Shown piece after piece: positions 1 to 10,959 of a stretch of 64,000 nt of DNA. The position numbers were made by a program, and so were the translations under genes. The DNA comes from Diplolepis rosae (Eukaryota > Arthropoda > Insecta > Hymenoptera > Diplolepididae). Numbering within the stretch: position 1 is the stretch's first letter; each line of letters begins with the position of its first letter. The DNA lies in the NCBI GenBank assembly GCA_030998225.1, contig JAPYXD010000308.1, forward strand, positions 2,800,001 through 2,864,000. Reading direction: 5' to 3'. The notes beneath the pieces were generated by a model. It was not told the origin of the DNA, made no database searches, and saw nothing but the letters and a program-made list of their open reading frames with translations.

Positions 1-19
1 TATTCAAGTATGTTATTAT

Positions 20-91
20 AAAATAGTTTATCATTGCGTACTTAAATATGTAAACATAAATAAGGTATGATAATAATATTTGTGTATGCAA
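20..91 (+). repeat. SINE body fragment
   Basis: This stretch resembles positions 57650-57718, the body that follows a tRNA-like head at 57529-57620. Shared blocks include TATCATTG.GTACTT and ATATTTGTGT. The head itself is not in the window. It is probably a 5'-truncated SINE copy abutting the next element. Confidence 0.4.
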
Positions 92-1872
92 TGTAAGAGC
101 AATTGTTTACTTACCGTCGCGTCTGATATACATTTCAGTAACTTTTTAATAAATTACATGATTAAAATTATTTATTTATTTGCTTCCAAATATCTCAAGA
201 AGGAAAAACAACCGTAGTCTTTATTTGAGGAAACGATTTTGCAGAACAACGCTTGTTTCGTATCTCACATATTTTGGTGAAAAAAATCGAATTTTTTAAA
301 TATTAAAAATCAAAACATAAAATATACATCCTGTCCCGAAATGTCTTAATGAGAATTTGTAGACCTCATTTAGGCAAACAATTTTCTATCTAAACGTTTT
401 TGTTATATTTCACATATTTTGTCTAAAAAATGGAATTTTTTTATTTTAATCGTATTTTTTGGAATTGAAACGAAAAATATATGTTTTATCAGAAACTGTG
501 TGAGACAAAATTTGTAGATCTTTTTGAAACGAACAACTTTGTATCCTCACGTTTTTTTCGTATTTCACATATTATTGTTAAAAAATTGAATTTTGGATTT
601 TCAATACTTTTTTTTAAACCTTTAACTGGCACTACTCGAAATACATGCTTATATGGCATAAGGGGTATTTTTTACCCCACGTGTTAAAATGAATATTGCG
701 CAGCCGGTATTGAATATTTTTGTATAAAAAAATTACTTAATGTAGTTTAGGATATGTTTTTTGAATTGAAATCGGTTTTATAGCCATTTATTGAATTTTA
801 GTTAGTTAAAAAAATTATTTAAACAAAAAAAAACGAAAAAAATGAGTTTTTTAACTTAAAAATTCAAAACTCACGTAATTTTTAATATTTTTGCCTAATA
901 ATCTATAAGTACATTCTTGAGATACTATAATTCAAGAAAAAAATTACGGCAATGTTGATGCTTCCAAAAAAGGTATTTATTTCGCAAAATGAAAACTCTA
1001 TTTTTTGGTAAAATGAAACATCATATTTTTCCACATTTAAATCAATTTATTTGTTTATAAATGGATTAAAACAGGTATAAAAATAAGAAAAAATAAACCA
1101 GAAACATAAATAAAAGTTTTTCAACTTTGCAAGCTGCTTCGTAACGTTTTAAACTTCTCATATGATGAGAATGTAAAAAGAAAGAGGAAAAAAGATGAAT
1201 TTTTGTAAATTTTTGAAACAAAAGAAACTCAAACTGATCAAGAACCTTGAAATTTCATTACAGATTGCATATTCATTCATTAAAGATTTGGATTTTTTTC
1301 ATATTATTTGACGTCACAAGGTACTTTGAAAAATAAACAAAATAAATTAAAACTGATGGAGAATCTTGATATTTCATCATATTTTTACATATTCATAAAT
1401 TAATTATTGTGAGGTGCTTAACATGAATTTTACAATGTTAGGAAGTTAGTTTTGTTATCAAATTCCTGTAAAAATTTTCTCATTCTTCATTTTTGAGAAT
1501 TACTCATTTATTTTTTCAACAAACAAGAGAAATCATATAAATAATCATATTAAATTATATTGAGCAATAGTAAGTAATTGAAATGCCAATAAAAAATAAC
1601 CAAAGTTAAATTTAAAAACAGGAAAAATTCAAAATAAAAATAACAAATAAAAGGTAAATGCAATATAAATCATACAAAATAAAAAATAGTCAAAATTATT
1701 TTTAATTGAAAAAAAAATTAAAAAGAAAGAGAAGAAATTTTGAGCTCCATTCCATCAACGAAACTTAGAATAATTTAGTACGGCAGAGCGCTCGCAATCC
1801 AGCACTACCAACTACCGAGTGACGGAGCGCGCAACTTTTAGACGCTACGGTAAGGAAACAATTGCTCTTACA
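92..1872. mobile_element. Non-autonomous DNA transposon with ~35-bp TIRs
   Basis: The left end (TGTAAGAGCAATTGTTT, continuing to about 130) is repeated inverted at about 1838-1872, with roughly two mismatches in 35 positions. The 1.7-kb interior is AT-rich and has no transposase-like ORF. The only GC-richer patch is near 1775-1860, beside the right TIR. I cannot see a clear target-site duplication, so the superfamily is open. Inverted termini over this distance are unlikely by chance. Confidence 0.6.
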
Positions 1873-2526
1873 AAAAAAAGTTTTATACAACAATTGTAGT
1901 TTTGCGATAGCACCGAAATAAAGAAAGATATTCGATCTAAAAAAATGTTCAACCCTCTTTTAATTTTTATAATCGATTTTTAAGCAACAAATAAGCAAAA
2001 TACGAGAAAAAATAAAATAAACTAATTTGTAAACCTCATTTTCCTCGTGAAAAATGGTATCAACTGTTTTCTTGATAAAATTAAAAGTACGGCTGTTATT
2101 CACAATATAAGAAATCACCCCTTAATTCAAGGTGGCGGAGAACCTGCAAAGGGTTGATGGTCGAAAACCTGGATTTAAGCTTCCTATATGGTACCCTAAG
2201 TATGGCAAAAAAATTTCTTCTTACCCAATGAATTGCAATAATAAAACCTAAATATACTGGACTATTCGGTGAATTTCGTCAATCATACTAAGAGCAATAA
2301 TATATATATTTAGAAATTTTTAATGCACGCTTTTAAACTTCACCCTACACTTCTGAATTCTACTCAACTTCGATTCATTTTTGAACATTTAATATATCAC
2401 AAATAATTACAATGATACTAAATAACTTTTAACTTGTCCATATGTCCCAAATTTGATCGGAAGTTGAGTAAAATTACTTCAACTATTTTTCTCCGTGTAG
2501 GAAGTTATTATTTTGATCTTAATAGA
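1873..2526. other. AT-rich spacer with an old TIR-like end
   Basis: No ORF or RNA gene is seen. Positions 2463-2500 (AAAATTACTTCAACTATTTT, then CTCCGTGTA) recur at 8596-8630, where a hairpin MITE interrupts the sequence. Positions 2495-2537 are similar to 60325-60365, so this DNA belongs to a small dispersed repeat that was the target of element 1. Confidence 0.5.
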
Positions 2527-2657
2527 TTAAAGTTAACTTCAATGTAGTTTATTTATATTGGCATTGGGTCATAATTTTTCATTAAAGAACAATGTTCAAG
2601 CAAACATATCAAAAAAATTTTTTAAAGGGGCAGAAAATATATTGTAGGGGTGAAAAA

Positions 2658-2698
2658 GGCAAACGTTTCGGCCACAAATGGGGGCCCTCTTCAGTGCC
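2658..2698 (-). ncRNA. Hammerhead-like RNA motif, element 1 left arm
   Basis: On the minus strand the order is GGCA, CTGAAGA, one G, GGCC, a short loop, GGCC, GAAACGTT, TGCC. CTGAAGA and GAAAC match the two core strands of a hammerhead ribozyme, and GGCA can pair with TGCC to close it. One extra base lies between CTGAAGA and the stem, so activity is uncertain. Hammerheads are known in Penelope-like elements. Confidence 0.55.
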
Positions 2699-2928
2699 AA
2701 ATTTAATGTACTTAGTGTCTAAGCTGTAAACGTGCAAGAAAAGTTATTAGCACTAACATTAGATTTTTTTGTTTTTGTTTTTTTGGTATTTTTTAATGAT
2801 ATTTTATAAACATGCAAAACTTATGTGAGAAAGGAAGATGGTAAGCTCCAAGGCATCTATGAACGAGACCGCTCCAAAACACAGCCTTAAAAAAGTGTGA
2901 GAACTCCAATCTTGCAGATCCGCGAGGA

Positions 2929-3243
2929 GTGAATCCGCAAACTGCCCCTCCTCAAAGGTACACACGAGAACCACCTATGGACACTGATATCTCCTACAAA
3001 ATAAGCACAGATCCTGCAGAAAAAACATCACCATCCACAAGGGGGCTCACAACACCCACAAGAAGTAAGCACTTCACAAAATCACAAAACACGAACCCGG
3101 ACGGAAACAGATTTTTCGTTGAAGGGCAAAATCAAAAATTGATAGTTTTTATTTCAATTTTTAATCTTCTATTTTCCTTTAAGACACAGAGGCGGCAGAT
3201 AGAAGTAGCCACACACTCTGTTTGGTGTCAAAAAGGAAACTGA
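2929..3243 (+). CDS. Arm ORF of unknown function (104 codons from GTG)
   Basis: The predicted protein is proline-, threonine- and serine-rich at the start (NPQTAPPQRYTREPPMDTD). The identical protein is encoded inverted in the other arm (7100-7414), and related versions with a one-base indel occur at 10120-10422 and 26040-26342. No domain is recognised. The start codon is GTG, with no eukaryotic context in its favour. Conservation may reflect only the near-identity of the arms. It could be a 5' leader peptide or an exon of the PLE; a splice-donor-like ATGGTAAGC lies just upstream at about 2838. Confidence 0.2.
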   Translation: MNPQTAPPQRYTREPPMDTDISYKISTDPAEKTSPSTRGLTTPTRSKHFTKSQNTNPDGNRFFVEGQNQKLIVFISIFNLLFSFKTQRRQIEVATHSVWCQKGN

Positions 3244-3714
3244 TTTGAGAAGAGAGCAGTACCGTTTGAAAACTAGCATAAAATTTTAATATATACAGTG
3301 AAAATTTGTTGTGGAGGGTCAAGTTACAAACGCATAAAAAAACCCCATACACGGTCCATGTCCTGGAAACTCGGGACCCGAGTACGCTTAAGTGTTCGGA
3401 GAGCGGAGAGAGAGAAAGAAGGGTTTCAGACCACATGTTGAGAGAGACCCTCGGAGGAAGTAATTTTGGAATAAAATAAAATGTGATGATTAAAAAACAT
3501 ATTCTTAGAAAGAGAGTTGCAAAACAATGAAAAGGGCTATGTCTTATTCAGTTAGTTTATTTAAAAATGCATTATTTTATATTTATAAAAATCTTATATT
3601 CATAAAAATTTTTAATATTTATAAAAATTTATACTTATAAAAATTTTATGTTCGGATTAAAACAAAAATATCATATTTAAGATGGTAAGAATACGTATAA
3701 AAATCGCATTTCTT

Positions 3715-6640
3715 TTAAAGGTACCACTCGCGTATGTACGTTATTATGTAGCGTTAATTAAGTAAAGAATGTATTCATAATTTTAAACCGGCGTTGAATC
3801 AAAATAATTCTCAATTGCTTTAAATCAGCGAGAAGTATTAGCGTATGTAATATAGTGAACGCTTCGCGGCTTGTTAATGCGATTTAATATTCGCATCGAA
3901 CTAACGTTGAGCAATCTCACATAAGATACGTTAACTGTTAATAAAAGTCGTATTTATTTCATAAGTAAAACTCGCGTGTATAAATTTTATGTAGCGTTGA
4001 GAATGTGTTTAAAGAATCCATCATTTGATAAACGACACGGGGCGCGAAATTCAAAATTCTCAGAGATTATATTCCGCGAGAAATATTCGCGTATGTAATA
4101 TATTGAACGCTTAGCGGCTTGTTAATGCGATTTAATATTCGCATCGAACCAACGTTGAACAATCTCACATAAGATACGTTAACTGTTAATACAAGTCGTA
4201 TTTATTTCATAAGTAATACTCGCGTGTATAAATTTTATGTAGCGTTGAGAATGTGTTTAAAGAATCCATCATTTGATAAACGACACGGGGCGCGAAATTC
4301 CAAATTCTCAGAGATTATATTCCGCGAGAAATATTCGCGTATGTAATATATTGAACGCTTCGCGGCTTGTTTATGCGAAAATATGTTCACATAGGACTAA
4401 TCCTGACGAATCTCATATATGAGACGTTAAATATACATAAGAATCGTATTTATTTCCCAAAAGTAAACTCGCGTGTAAAAATTTTAATGTAGCGTTGAGT
4501 ACCTGTTGAAAGAATCCATCATTCGGTAAACGGCACGGGGCGCGAAACTCAAAAATCTCGGAGATTATATTCCGCGAAAAGTATTCGCGTATGTAATATA
4601 TTGAAAGCTTTGCGGCTTGTTTATGCAAATTGATGTTCACATAGGACCAATCCTGATGAATCTCATATGTAAGACGTTAAATATAGTTAAAGATCGTATT
4701 TATTTCCGAAAGTAAACTCGCGTGTATAAATTTTATGTAGCGTTGAGGAACGTGTTTAGAGAATCCATCATTTGATAAACGACACAGGGCGCGAAATTCA
4801 AAATTCTCAGAGATTATATTCCGCGAGAAATATTCGCGTATGTAATATATTGAACGCTTCGCGGCTTGTTTCTGCGAATATATGTTCACATAGGACTAAT
4901 CCTTGACGAATCTCATATATGAGACGTTAAATATACATAAAAATCGTATTTATTTCCCAAAAGTAAACTAGCGTGTAAAAATTTTAATGTAGCGTTGAGT
5001 ACCTGTTGAAAGAATCCATCATTCGGTAAACGGCACGGGGCGCGAAACTCAAAAATCTCGGAGATTATATTCCGCGAAAAGTATTCGCGTATGTAATATA
5101 TTGAAGCCGCAATTTATACACGCGAGTTTACTTTCGAAATTAATTCGATTTTTATCTATATTTAACGTCTTACATATGAGATTCATCAGAATTGGTCCTA
5201 TATGAACATCAATTTGCATAAACAAGCCGCAAAGCATTCTACATATTAAATACGCGAATACTTTTCGCGGAATATAATCTCCGAGATTTTTGAGTTTCGC
5301 GCCCCGTGCCGTTTACCGAATGATGGATTCTTTCAACAGGTACTCAACGCTACATTAAAATTTTCACACGCGAGTTTACTTTTGGGAAATAAATACGATT
5401 TTAATGTATATTTAACGTCTCATATATGAGATTCGTCAGGATTAGTCCTATGTGAACATATATTCGCATAAACAAGCCGCGAAGCGTTCAATATATTACA
5501 TACGCGAATATTTCTCGCAGAATATAATCTCTGAGAATTTTGAATTTCGCGCCCCGTGCCGTTTACCGAATGATGGATTCTTTCAACAGGTACTCAACGC
5601 TACATTAAAATTTTCACACGCGAGTTTACTTTTGGGAAATAAATACGATTTTTATGTATATTTAACGTCTCATATATGAGATTCGTCAAGGATTAGTCCT
5701 ATGTGAACATATATTCGCAGAAACAAGCCGCGAAGCGTTCAATATATTACATACGCGAATATTTCTCGCGGAATATAATCTCTGAGAATTTTGAATTTCG
5801 CGCCCTGTGTCGTTTATCAAATGATGGATTCTCTAAACACGTTCCTCAACGCTACATAAAATTTATACACGCGAGTTTACTTTTGGGAAATAAATACGAT
5901 TCTTATGTATATTTAACGTCTCATATATGAGATTCGTCAGGATTAGTCCTATGTGAACATATTTTCGCATAAACAAGCCGCGAAGCGTTCAATATATTAC
6001 ATACGCGAATATTTCTCGCGGAATATAATCTCTGAGAATTTGGAATTTCGCGCCCCGTGTCGTTTATCAAATGATGGATTCTTTAAACACATTCTCAACG
6101 CTACATAAAATTTATACACGCGAGTTTTACTTATGAAATAAATACGACTTTTATTAACAGTTAACGTATCTTATGTGAGATTGCTCAACGTTGGTTCGAT
6201 GCGAATATTAAATCGCATTAACAAGCCGCTAAGCGTTCAATATATTACATACGCGAATATTTCTCGCGGAATATAATCTCTGAGAATTTTGAATTTCGCG
6301 CCCCGTGTCGTTTATCAAATGATGGATTCTTTAAACACATTCTCAACGCTACATAAAATTTATACACGCGAGTTTTACTTATGAAATAAATACGACTTTT
6401 ATTAACAGTTAACGTATCTTATGTGAGATTGCTCAACGTTAGTTCGATGCGAATATTAAATCGCATTAACAAGCCGCGAAGCGTTCACTATATTACATAC
6501 GCTAATACTTCTCCCTGATTTAAAGCAATTGAGAATTATTTTGATTCAACGCCGGTTTAAAATTATGAATACATTCTTTACTTAATTAACGCTACATAAT
6601 AACGTACATACGCGAGTGGTTCCTTTAAAAGAAATGCGAT
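3715..6640. repeat. ~250-bp satellite array, inverted about its centre
   Basis: Units of about 250 bp recur; for example ATGTGAACAT is at 5701 and again at 5951. Recurrent blocks are AAGCCGCGAAGCGTTCAATA, CGCGAATATTTCTCGCGG, TTTCGCGCCCCGTGTCGTTT and TCTCATATATGAGATTCGTC. Left of about 5105 the units read in one orientation; to the right they read as the reverse complement, so the array forms a large palindrome. Short self-complementary blocks (TCTCATATATGAGA, CGCGAATATTTCTCGCG) add local hairpins. Short ORFs here are by-products of the repeat. Confidence 0.85.
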
Positions 6641-7099
6641 TTTTATACGTATTCTTACCATCTTAAATATGATATTTTTGTTTTAATCCGAACATAAAAT
6701 TTTTATAAGTATAAATTTTTATAAATATTAAAAAATTTATGAATATAAGATTTTTATAAATATAAAATGATGCATTTTTAAATAAACTAACTGAATAAGA
6801 CATAGCCCTTTTCATTGTTTTGCAACTCTCTTTCTACGAATATGATTTTTTAAACATTACATTTTATTTTATTCCAAAATTACTTCCTCCGAGGGTCTCT
6901 CTCAACATGTGGTCTGAAACCCTTCTTTTTCTCTCTCCGCTCTCCGAACACTTAAGCGTACTTGGGTCCCGAGTTTCCAGGACATAGACCGTGTATGGGG
7001 TTTGTTTATGCGTTTGTAACTTGACCCTCCACAACAAATTTTCACTGTATATATTAAAATTTTATGCTAGTTTTCAAACGGTACTGCTCTCTTCTCAAA

Positions 7100-7414
7100 T
7101 CAGTTTCCTTTTTGACACCAAACAGAGTGTGTGGCTACTTCTATCTGCCGCCTCTGTGTCTTAAAGGAAAATAGAAGATTAAAAATTGAAATAAAAACTA
7201 TCAATTTTTGATTTTGTCCTTCAACGAAAAATCTGTTTCCGTCCGGGTTCGTGTTTTGTGATTTTGTGAAGTGCTTACTTCTTGTGGGTGTTGTGAGCCC
7301 CCTTGTGGATGGTGATGTTTTTTCTGCAGGATCTGTGCTTATTTTGTAGGAGATATCAGTGTCCATAGGTGGTTCTCGTGTGTACCTTTGAGGAGGGGCA
7401 GTTTGCGGATTCAC
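7100..7414 (-). CDS. Inverted copy of the arm ORF
   Basis: It encodes the same 104 residues as the ORF at 2929-3243, in the opposite arm. The identity shows how little the two arms have diverged, through recent insertion or arm-to-arm conversion. No function is assigned. Confidence 0.2.
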   Translation of the reverse strand: MNPQTAPPQRYTREPPMDTDISYKISTDPAEKTSPSTRGLTTPTRSKHFTKSQNTNPDGNRFFVEGQNQKLIVFISIFNLLFSFKTQRRQIEVATHSVWCQKGN

Positions 7415-7643
7415 TCCTCGCGGATCTGCAAGATAGGAGTTCTCACACTTTTTTAAGGCTGTGTTTTGGAGCGGTCTCGTTCCTAGATGCCTTGGAGCTT
7501 ACCATCTTGCTTTCTCACATAAGTTTTGCATGTTTTATAAAATATCATTAAAAAAGACCAAAAAAACAAAACAAAAAATCTAATGTTAGTGCTAATAACT
7601 TTTTTTGCACGTTTATAGCTTAGACACTAAGTACATTAAATTT

Positions 7644-7684
7644 GGCACTGAAGAGGGCCCCCATTTGTGGCCGAAACGTTTGCC
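7644..7684 (+). ncRNA. Hammerhead-like RNA motif, element 1 right arm
   Basis: This is the inverted twin of 2658-2698. CTGAAGA lies at 7648-7654 and GAAAC at 7673-7677. Stem II is GGCC/GGCC and the closing stem GGCA/TGCC. The pair face each other across the element. Confidence 0.55.
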
Positions 7685-7874
7685 TTTTTCACCCCTACAA
7701 TATATTTTCTGCCCCTTTAAAAAATTTTTTGATATGTTTGCTTGAACATTGTTCTTTAATGAAAAATTATGACCCAATGCCAATATAAATAAACTACATT
7801 GAATTTATTTTTGGGTCAAGATAAAAACCGAAGACATTAATACAAACATGTCTCGAAATTATATTAAAGTTAAC

Positions 7875-8010
7875 GTTTCTGCACGGAAAATTTTAGTTGT
7901 CGATACTTTCTTCAATTGTCATCGACTTTCGAGTATGACTAGTCAATGAGAATTTCGACAACTTTTTAGAAGTTTTCTTTGAAATATGAAAAGTCTACAC
8001 AGGATTTACA
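7875..8010. repeat. Half of a small TIR element
   Basis: GCACGGAAAATTTTAGTTGT and the next 50 bases are related to both termini of the element at 60374-60594. Only one end is seen here. Element 1 is inserted immediately to its left. Confidence 0.4.
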
Positions 8011-8406
8011 TTTTACATCAATTTCTTAGGCAGAATAATAATTTGGAATTCAGCATTGTAAAATCCATATTTCGAAAATATATAACACAGAAAATAAAAG
8101 AACCTTCTTTTAAATGTTTTTACACAAGATTCTTTTTGATATGAGTGCAATTTTTTAATTAACATTTTAAAATTTCGTTTCATTAAATTTCATACGCAGG
8201 TATAATAAAACTGTATACTAAATATTAATTAATAATTATATTATATATATAAACAATTATATTTATAATAATTAATTAATTATAACAATTTTTTAAAATA
8301 TAGTATGAATAATTTATGGAAAACGTTGATTTAGTTTTATTTGAGTGAGGCTCAAAAACTCTAGTGACGACACTAGTCCCAAGCTTAATCGACAGAGTCG
8401 AGTAAA

Positions 8407-8596
8407 CCCGGTAAGAAGTCTTGCATTAAAAACTATTAAAAGTGTCAAATTTGGATAAAACGGGGATTCAGGAAGCAACTTTTAAATTCCTTTAGATTAC
8501 TTGGAATTGAAGTGTATTAAGAAGTTGCTTTCTCAATCTCCGTTTTGTCCAAATTTGACACTTTTAATACTTTTTAATGCAAGACTTCTTACCGGG
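8407..8596. mobile_element. Hairpin MITE with ~75-bp inverted arms
   Basis: CCCGGTAAGAAGTCTTGCAT at 8407 is matched by its reverse complement ending at 8596, and pairing continues for about 75 bases per side with a short loop around 8490-8520. The flanks GAGTAAA and AAATTACTCC correspond to continuous sequence at 2465-2480 (GAGTAAAATTACTTC), giving an empty-site paralog and a 2-3 bp duplication. No coding capacity. Confidence 0.65.
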
Positions 8597-9205
8597 AAAT
8601 TACTCCAACTATTTTTCTCCGTGTATTCTTGAGATTATACTCCACAATATAACATAACTCTTTATATTTTCGTACGCTATATTAGGTCCATCATGTCTAA
8701 TTTCTAAATTTTGAGCTTGAATTCGTATTCAGCGATCCCGAAAACTCCCGAATATCAAATTTCAAGTTCATTAAACTCGAGGAAAAATGTATGCTTCAAA
8801 GGGTTAAGTTGCTTAAGCGTTATATTTCAAATTTTCATAAATGCTTGTAAATTCCAGAGAAGATCAAAGTCCCAGAATTTCTCAAGCAAATGCTCATGCT
8901 TGAAAGAATTTCTCCGAGCATTTGACCTCATTAAAACACTAGATGAGATCGCTCGAAATTATTACAAGTTGAACATTATACCGGAAGCGTTCCGAGAAAG
9001 TTGGTTCGGCTCGAGCGCATGGTGTGATTCGCCAAAGTGCACCGAGGACAGATTCATTTGGAAGGAGCGCAGCGCGACAAAGCAAGAACAATAACATCGC
9101 AAAAATTTTATTCCCAATTCATAGGGTTGAATTTTCTGACGCATATTCTGACTAAACTTTTTTAATTTTTCGACTCATTATGTCTAAACATTAAGGAAAA
9201 TAGGT

Positions 9206-9684
9206 GTGAAACCCGTTTTTCGTTTCTAGATGCAATTTCTTTATTAAAAAGTCAAAAATCGCTCCCACTGGAGGATCTAAATATAAAGAAATAACTTCTA
9301 GCTAGGAAATAAAAAAGTCTGACAATTTTCACATGTATGATAACAAAGATAACAAAGACTACTGAAAAAAATTTCTAAAGACTTTTTCAGCTTTTGTAAT
9401 CACCTTTCGGGTAAGTCATGTGAGAAATGTCAGAAGTTCTTCGTTTTGAGCGAGAATTTACTGTCTAATTTTGAATCAACGAATGAAAAGTGAAGATATT
9501 TTTGGCAATTTTTTTTTAACAACTTTTTTTATTATCTTGGATGTCTCTTAGGCGGTACATCTGAAAAATGTCAGACTCTTTTATTTTTCAGCTAACAGTT
9601 ATTTCTTTATATTCAGTTTCTCCTGTGGGGCCAATTTTTGGTTTTTTGACAAAGAAATTGCATCCAGAAACGAAAAACGGGTCA
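9206..9684. mobile_element. Palindromic MITE, ~150-bp arms
   Basis: The left arm starts with ACCCGTTTTTCGTTTCTAGA. Its imperfect reverse complement ends near 9682, and homology continues inward through the shared blocks TATAAAGAAATAACT and AGTCTGACA. The 479-bp segment has no transposase. A predicted ORF crossing its right arm into element 2 (9568-10008) is fortuitous. Confidence 0.55.
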
Positions 9685-9936
9685 TACATCTATTTTTATC
9701 AATGTTTTGATATAATAAGTCGAAAAAGAACAAAAAAAGTGTGCGTCAGTATACACATTCTGTCAAAAAAGTACGGGGAATTGATCATTCAAAAAGCCCG
9801 TTTAAAGAGATTATCAAAAACTCAATGTAGTTTATTTATATTGGCATTGGGTCATAATTTTTCATTAAAAACAATGTTCAAAGAAACATATCAAAAATTT
9901 TTAAAGGGGCAGAAAATATATTGTAGGGATGAAAAA

Positions 9937-9977
9937 GGCAAACGTTTCGGCCACAAATGGGGGCCCTCTTCAGTGCC
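9937..9977 (-). ncRNA. Hammerhead-like RNA motif, element 2 left arm
   Basis: Same sequence as the element 1 motif: GGCA-CTGAAGA-G-GGCC-loop-GGCC-GAAACGTT-TGCC on the minus strand. Confidence 0.55.
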
Positions 9978-10119
9978 AAATTTAATGTACTTAGTGTCTA
10001 AGCTGTAAACGTGCAAAAAAGTTATTAGCACTAACATTAGATTTTTTGTTTTGTTTTGTTTTTTTGGTCTTTTTTAATGATATTTTATAAAACATGCAAA
10101 ACTTATGTGAGAAAGCAAG

Positions 10120-10422
10120 ATGGTAAGCTCCAAGGCATCTAGGAACGAGACCGCTCCAAAACACAGCCTTAAAAAGTGTGAGAACTCCTATCTTCCAGAT
10201 CCGCGAAGAGTGAATCCGCAAACTGCCCCTCCTCAAAGGTACACACGAAAACCACCTATGGACACTGATATCTCCTACAAAATAAGCACAGATCCTGCAG
10301 AAAAAACATCACCATCCACAAGGGGCTCACAACACCCACAAGAAGTAAGCACTTCACAAAATCACAAAACACGAACCCGGAAGGAAACAGATTTTTCGTT
10401 AAAGGGCAAAATCAAAAATTGA
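10120..10422 (+). CDS. Arm ORF variant, frameshifted
   Basis: Homologous to 2929-3243. It opens with an in-frame ATGGTAAGCTCC and shares NPQTAPPQRYTR and the DTDISYKISTDPAEKTSPS block, but one G fewer near 10322 shifts the C-terminal reading frame. No domain is recognised. The indel argues against strong selection on the C-terminal half. Confidence 0.2.
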   Translation: MVSSKASRNETAPKHSLKKCENSYLPDPRRVNPQTAPPQRYTRKPPMDTDISYKISTDPAEKTSPSTRGSQHPQEVSTSQNHKTRTRKETDFSLKGKIKN

Positions 10423-10959
10423 TAGTTTTAATTTCAATTTTTAATCTTCTATTTTCCTTTAAGACACAGAGGCGGCAGAAAGAAGTAGCCACACACTCTG
10501 TTTCGTGTCAAAAAGGAAACTGATTTGAGAAGAGAGCAGTACCGTTTGAAAACTAGCGTAAAAAATTTTAATAAATATATACAGTGAAAATTTGTTGTGG
10601 AGGGTCAAGTTACAAACGCATAAACAAACCCCATACACGGTCTATGTCTTGGAAACTCGGGACCCAAGTACGCTTAAGTGTTCGGAGAGCGGAGAGAGAA
10701 AAAGAAGGGTTTCAGACCACATGTTGAGAGAGACCCTCGGAGGAAGTAATTTTGGAATAAAATAAAATGTAATGTTTAAAAAATCATATTCGTAGAAAGA
10801 GAGTTGCAAAACAATGAAAAGGGCTATGTCTTATTCAGTTAGTTTATTGAAAAATGCATTATTTTATATTTATAAAAATTTGTATTTATAAAAATTTTTT
10901 TGTCCGGATTAAAACAAAAATATCATATTTAAGATGGTAAAAATACGTATAAAAATCGC

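Larger units (their letters stand above)
2538..7863. mobile_element. Element 1: inverted-arm Penelope-like element, no RT
   Basis: This 5.3-kb element has two near-identical inverted arms (about 2538-3714 and 6640-7803) that enclose a satellite array changing orientation near 5105. It is flanked by an 11-bp direct repeat, TTAAAGTTAAC, at 2527-2537 and 7864-7874. The right side carries about 60 bp beyond the inverted repeat (7804-7863) with no left counterpart. Each arm has a hammerhead-like RNA motif. There is no reverse transcriptase. Arms and satellite match element 2, which does carry a Penelope RT, so I infer a non-autonomous derivative. A paralogous empty site near 60336-60378 lacks the insert. 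The variable-length duplication and one-sided tail fit target-primed reverse transcription as known for Penelope elements; a cut-and-paste foldback origin is less likely. Confidence 0.75.

Noticed and set aside
4413..5930. Multiple 70-75-codon ORFs beginning MNI(N/Y)SQKQAAKRSIYY
   Set aside because: They are the same frame of successive satellite units, present in both orientations; not independent genes.
8711..9094. 127-codon ORF
   Set aside because: It starts at TTG, has no recognisable domain, and its composition is that of the surrounding DNA; it ends before a MITE. I could not support it as a gene.
9568..10008. 146-codon ORF spanning a MITE arm and the start of element 2
   Set aside because: It crosses a repeat boundary and so cannot be an ancestral gene.
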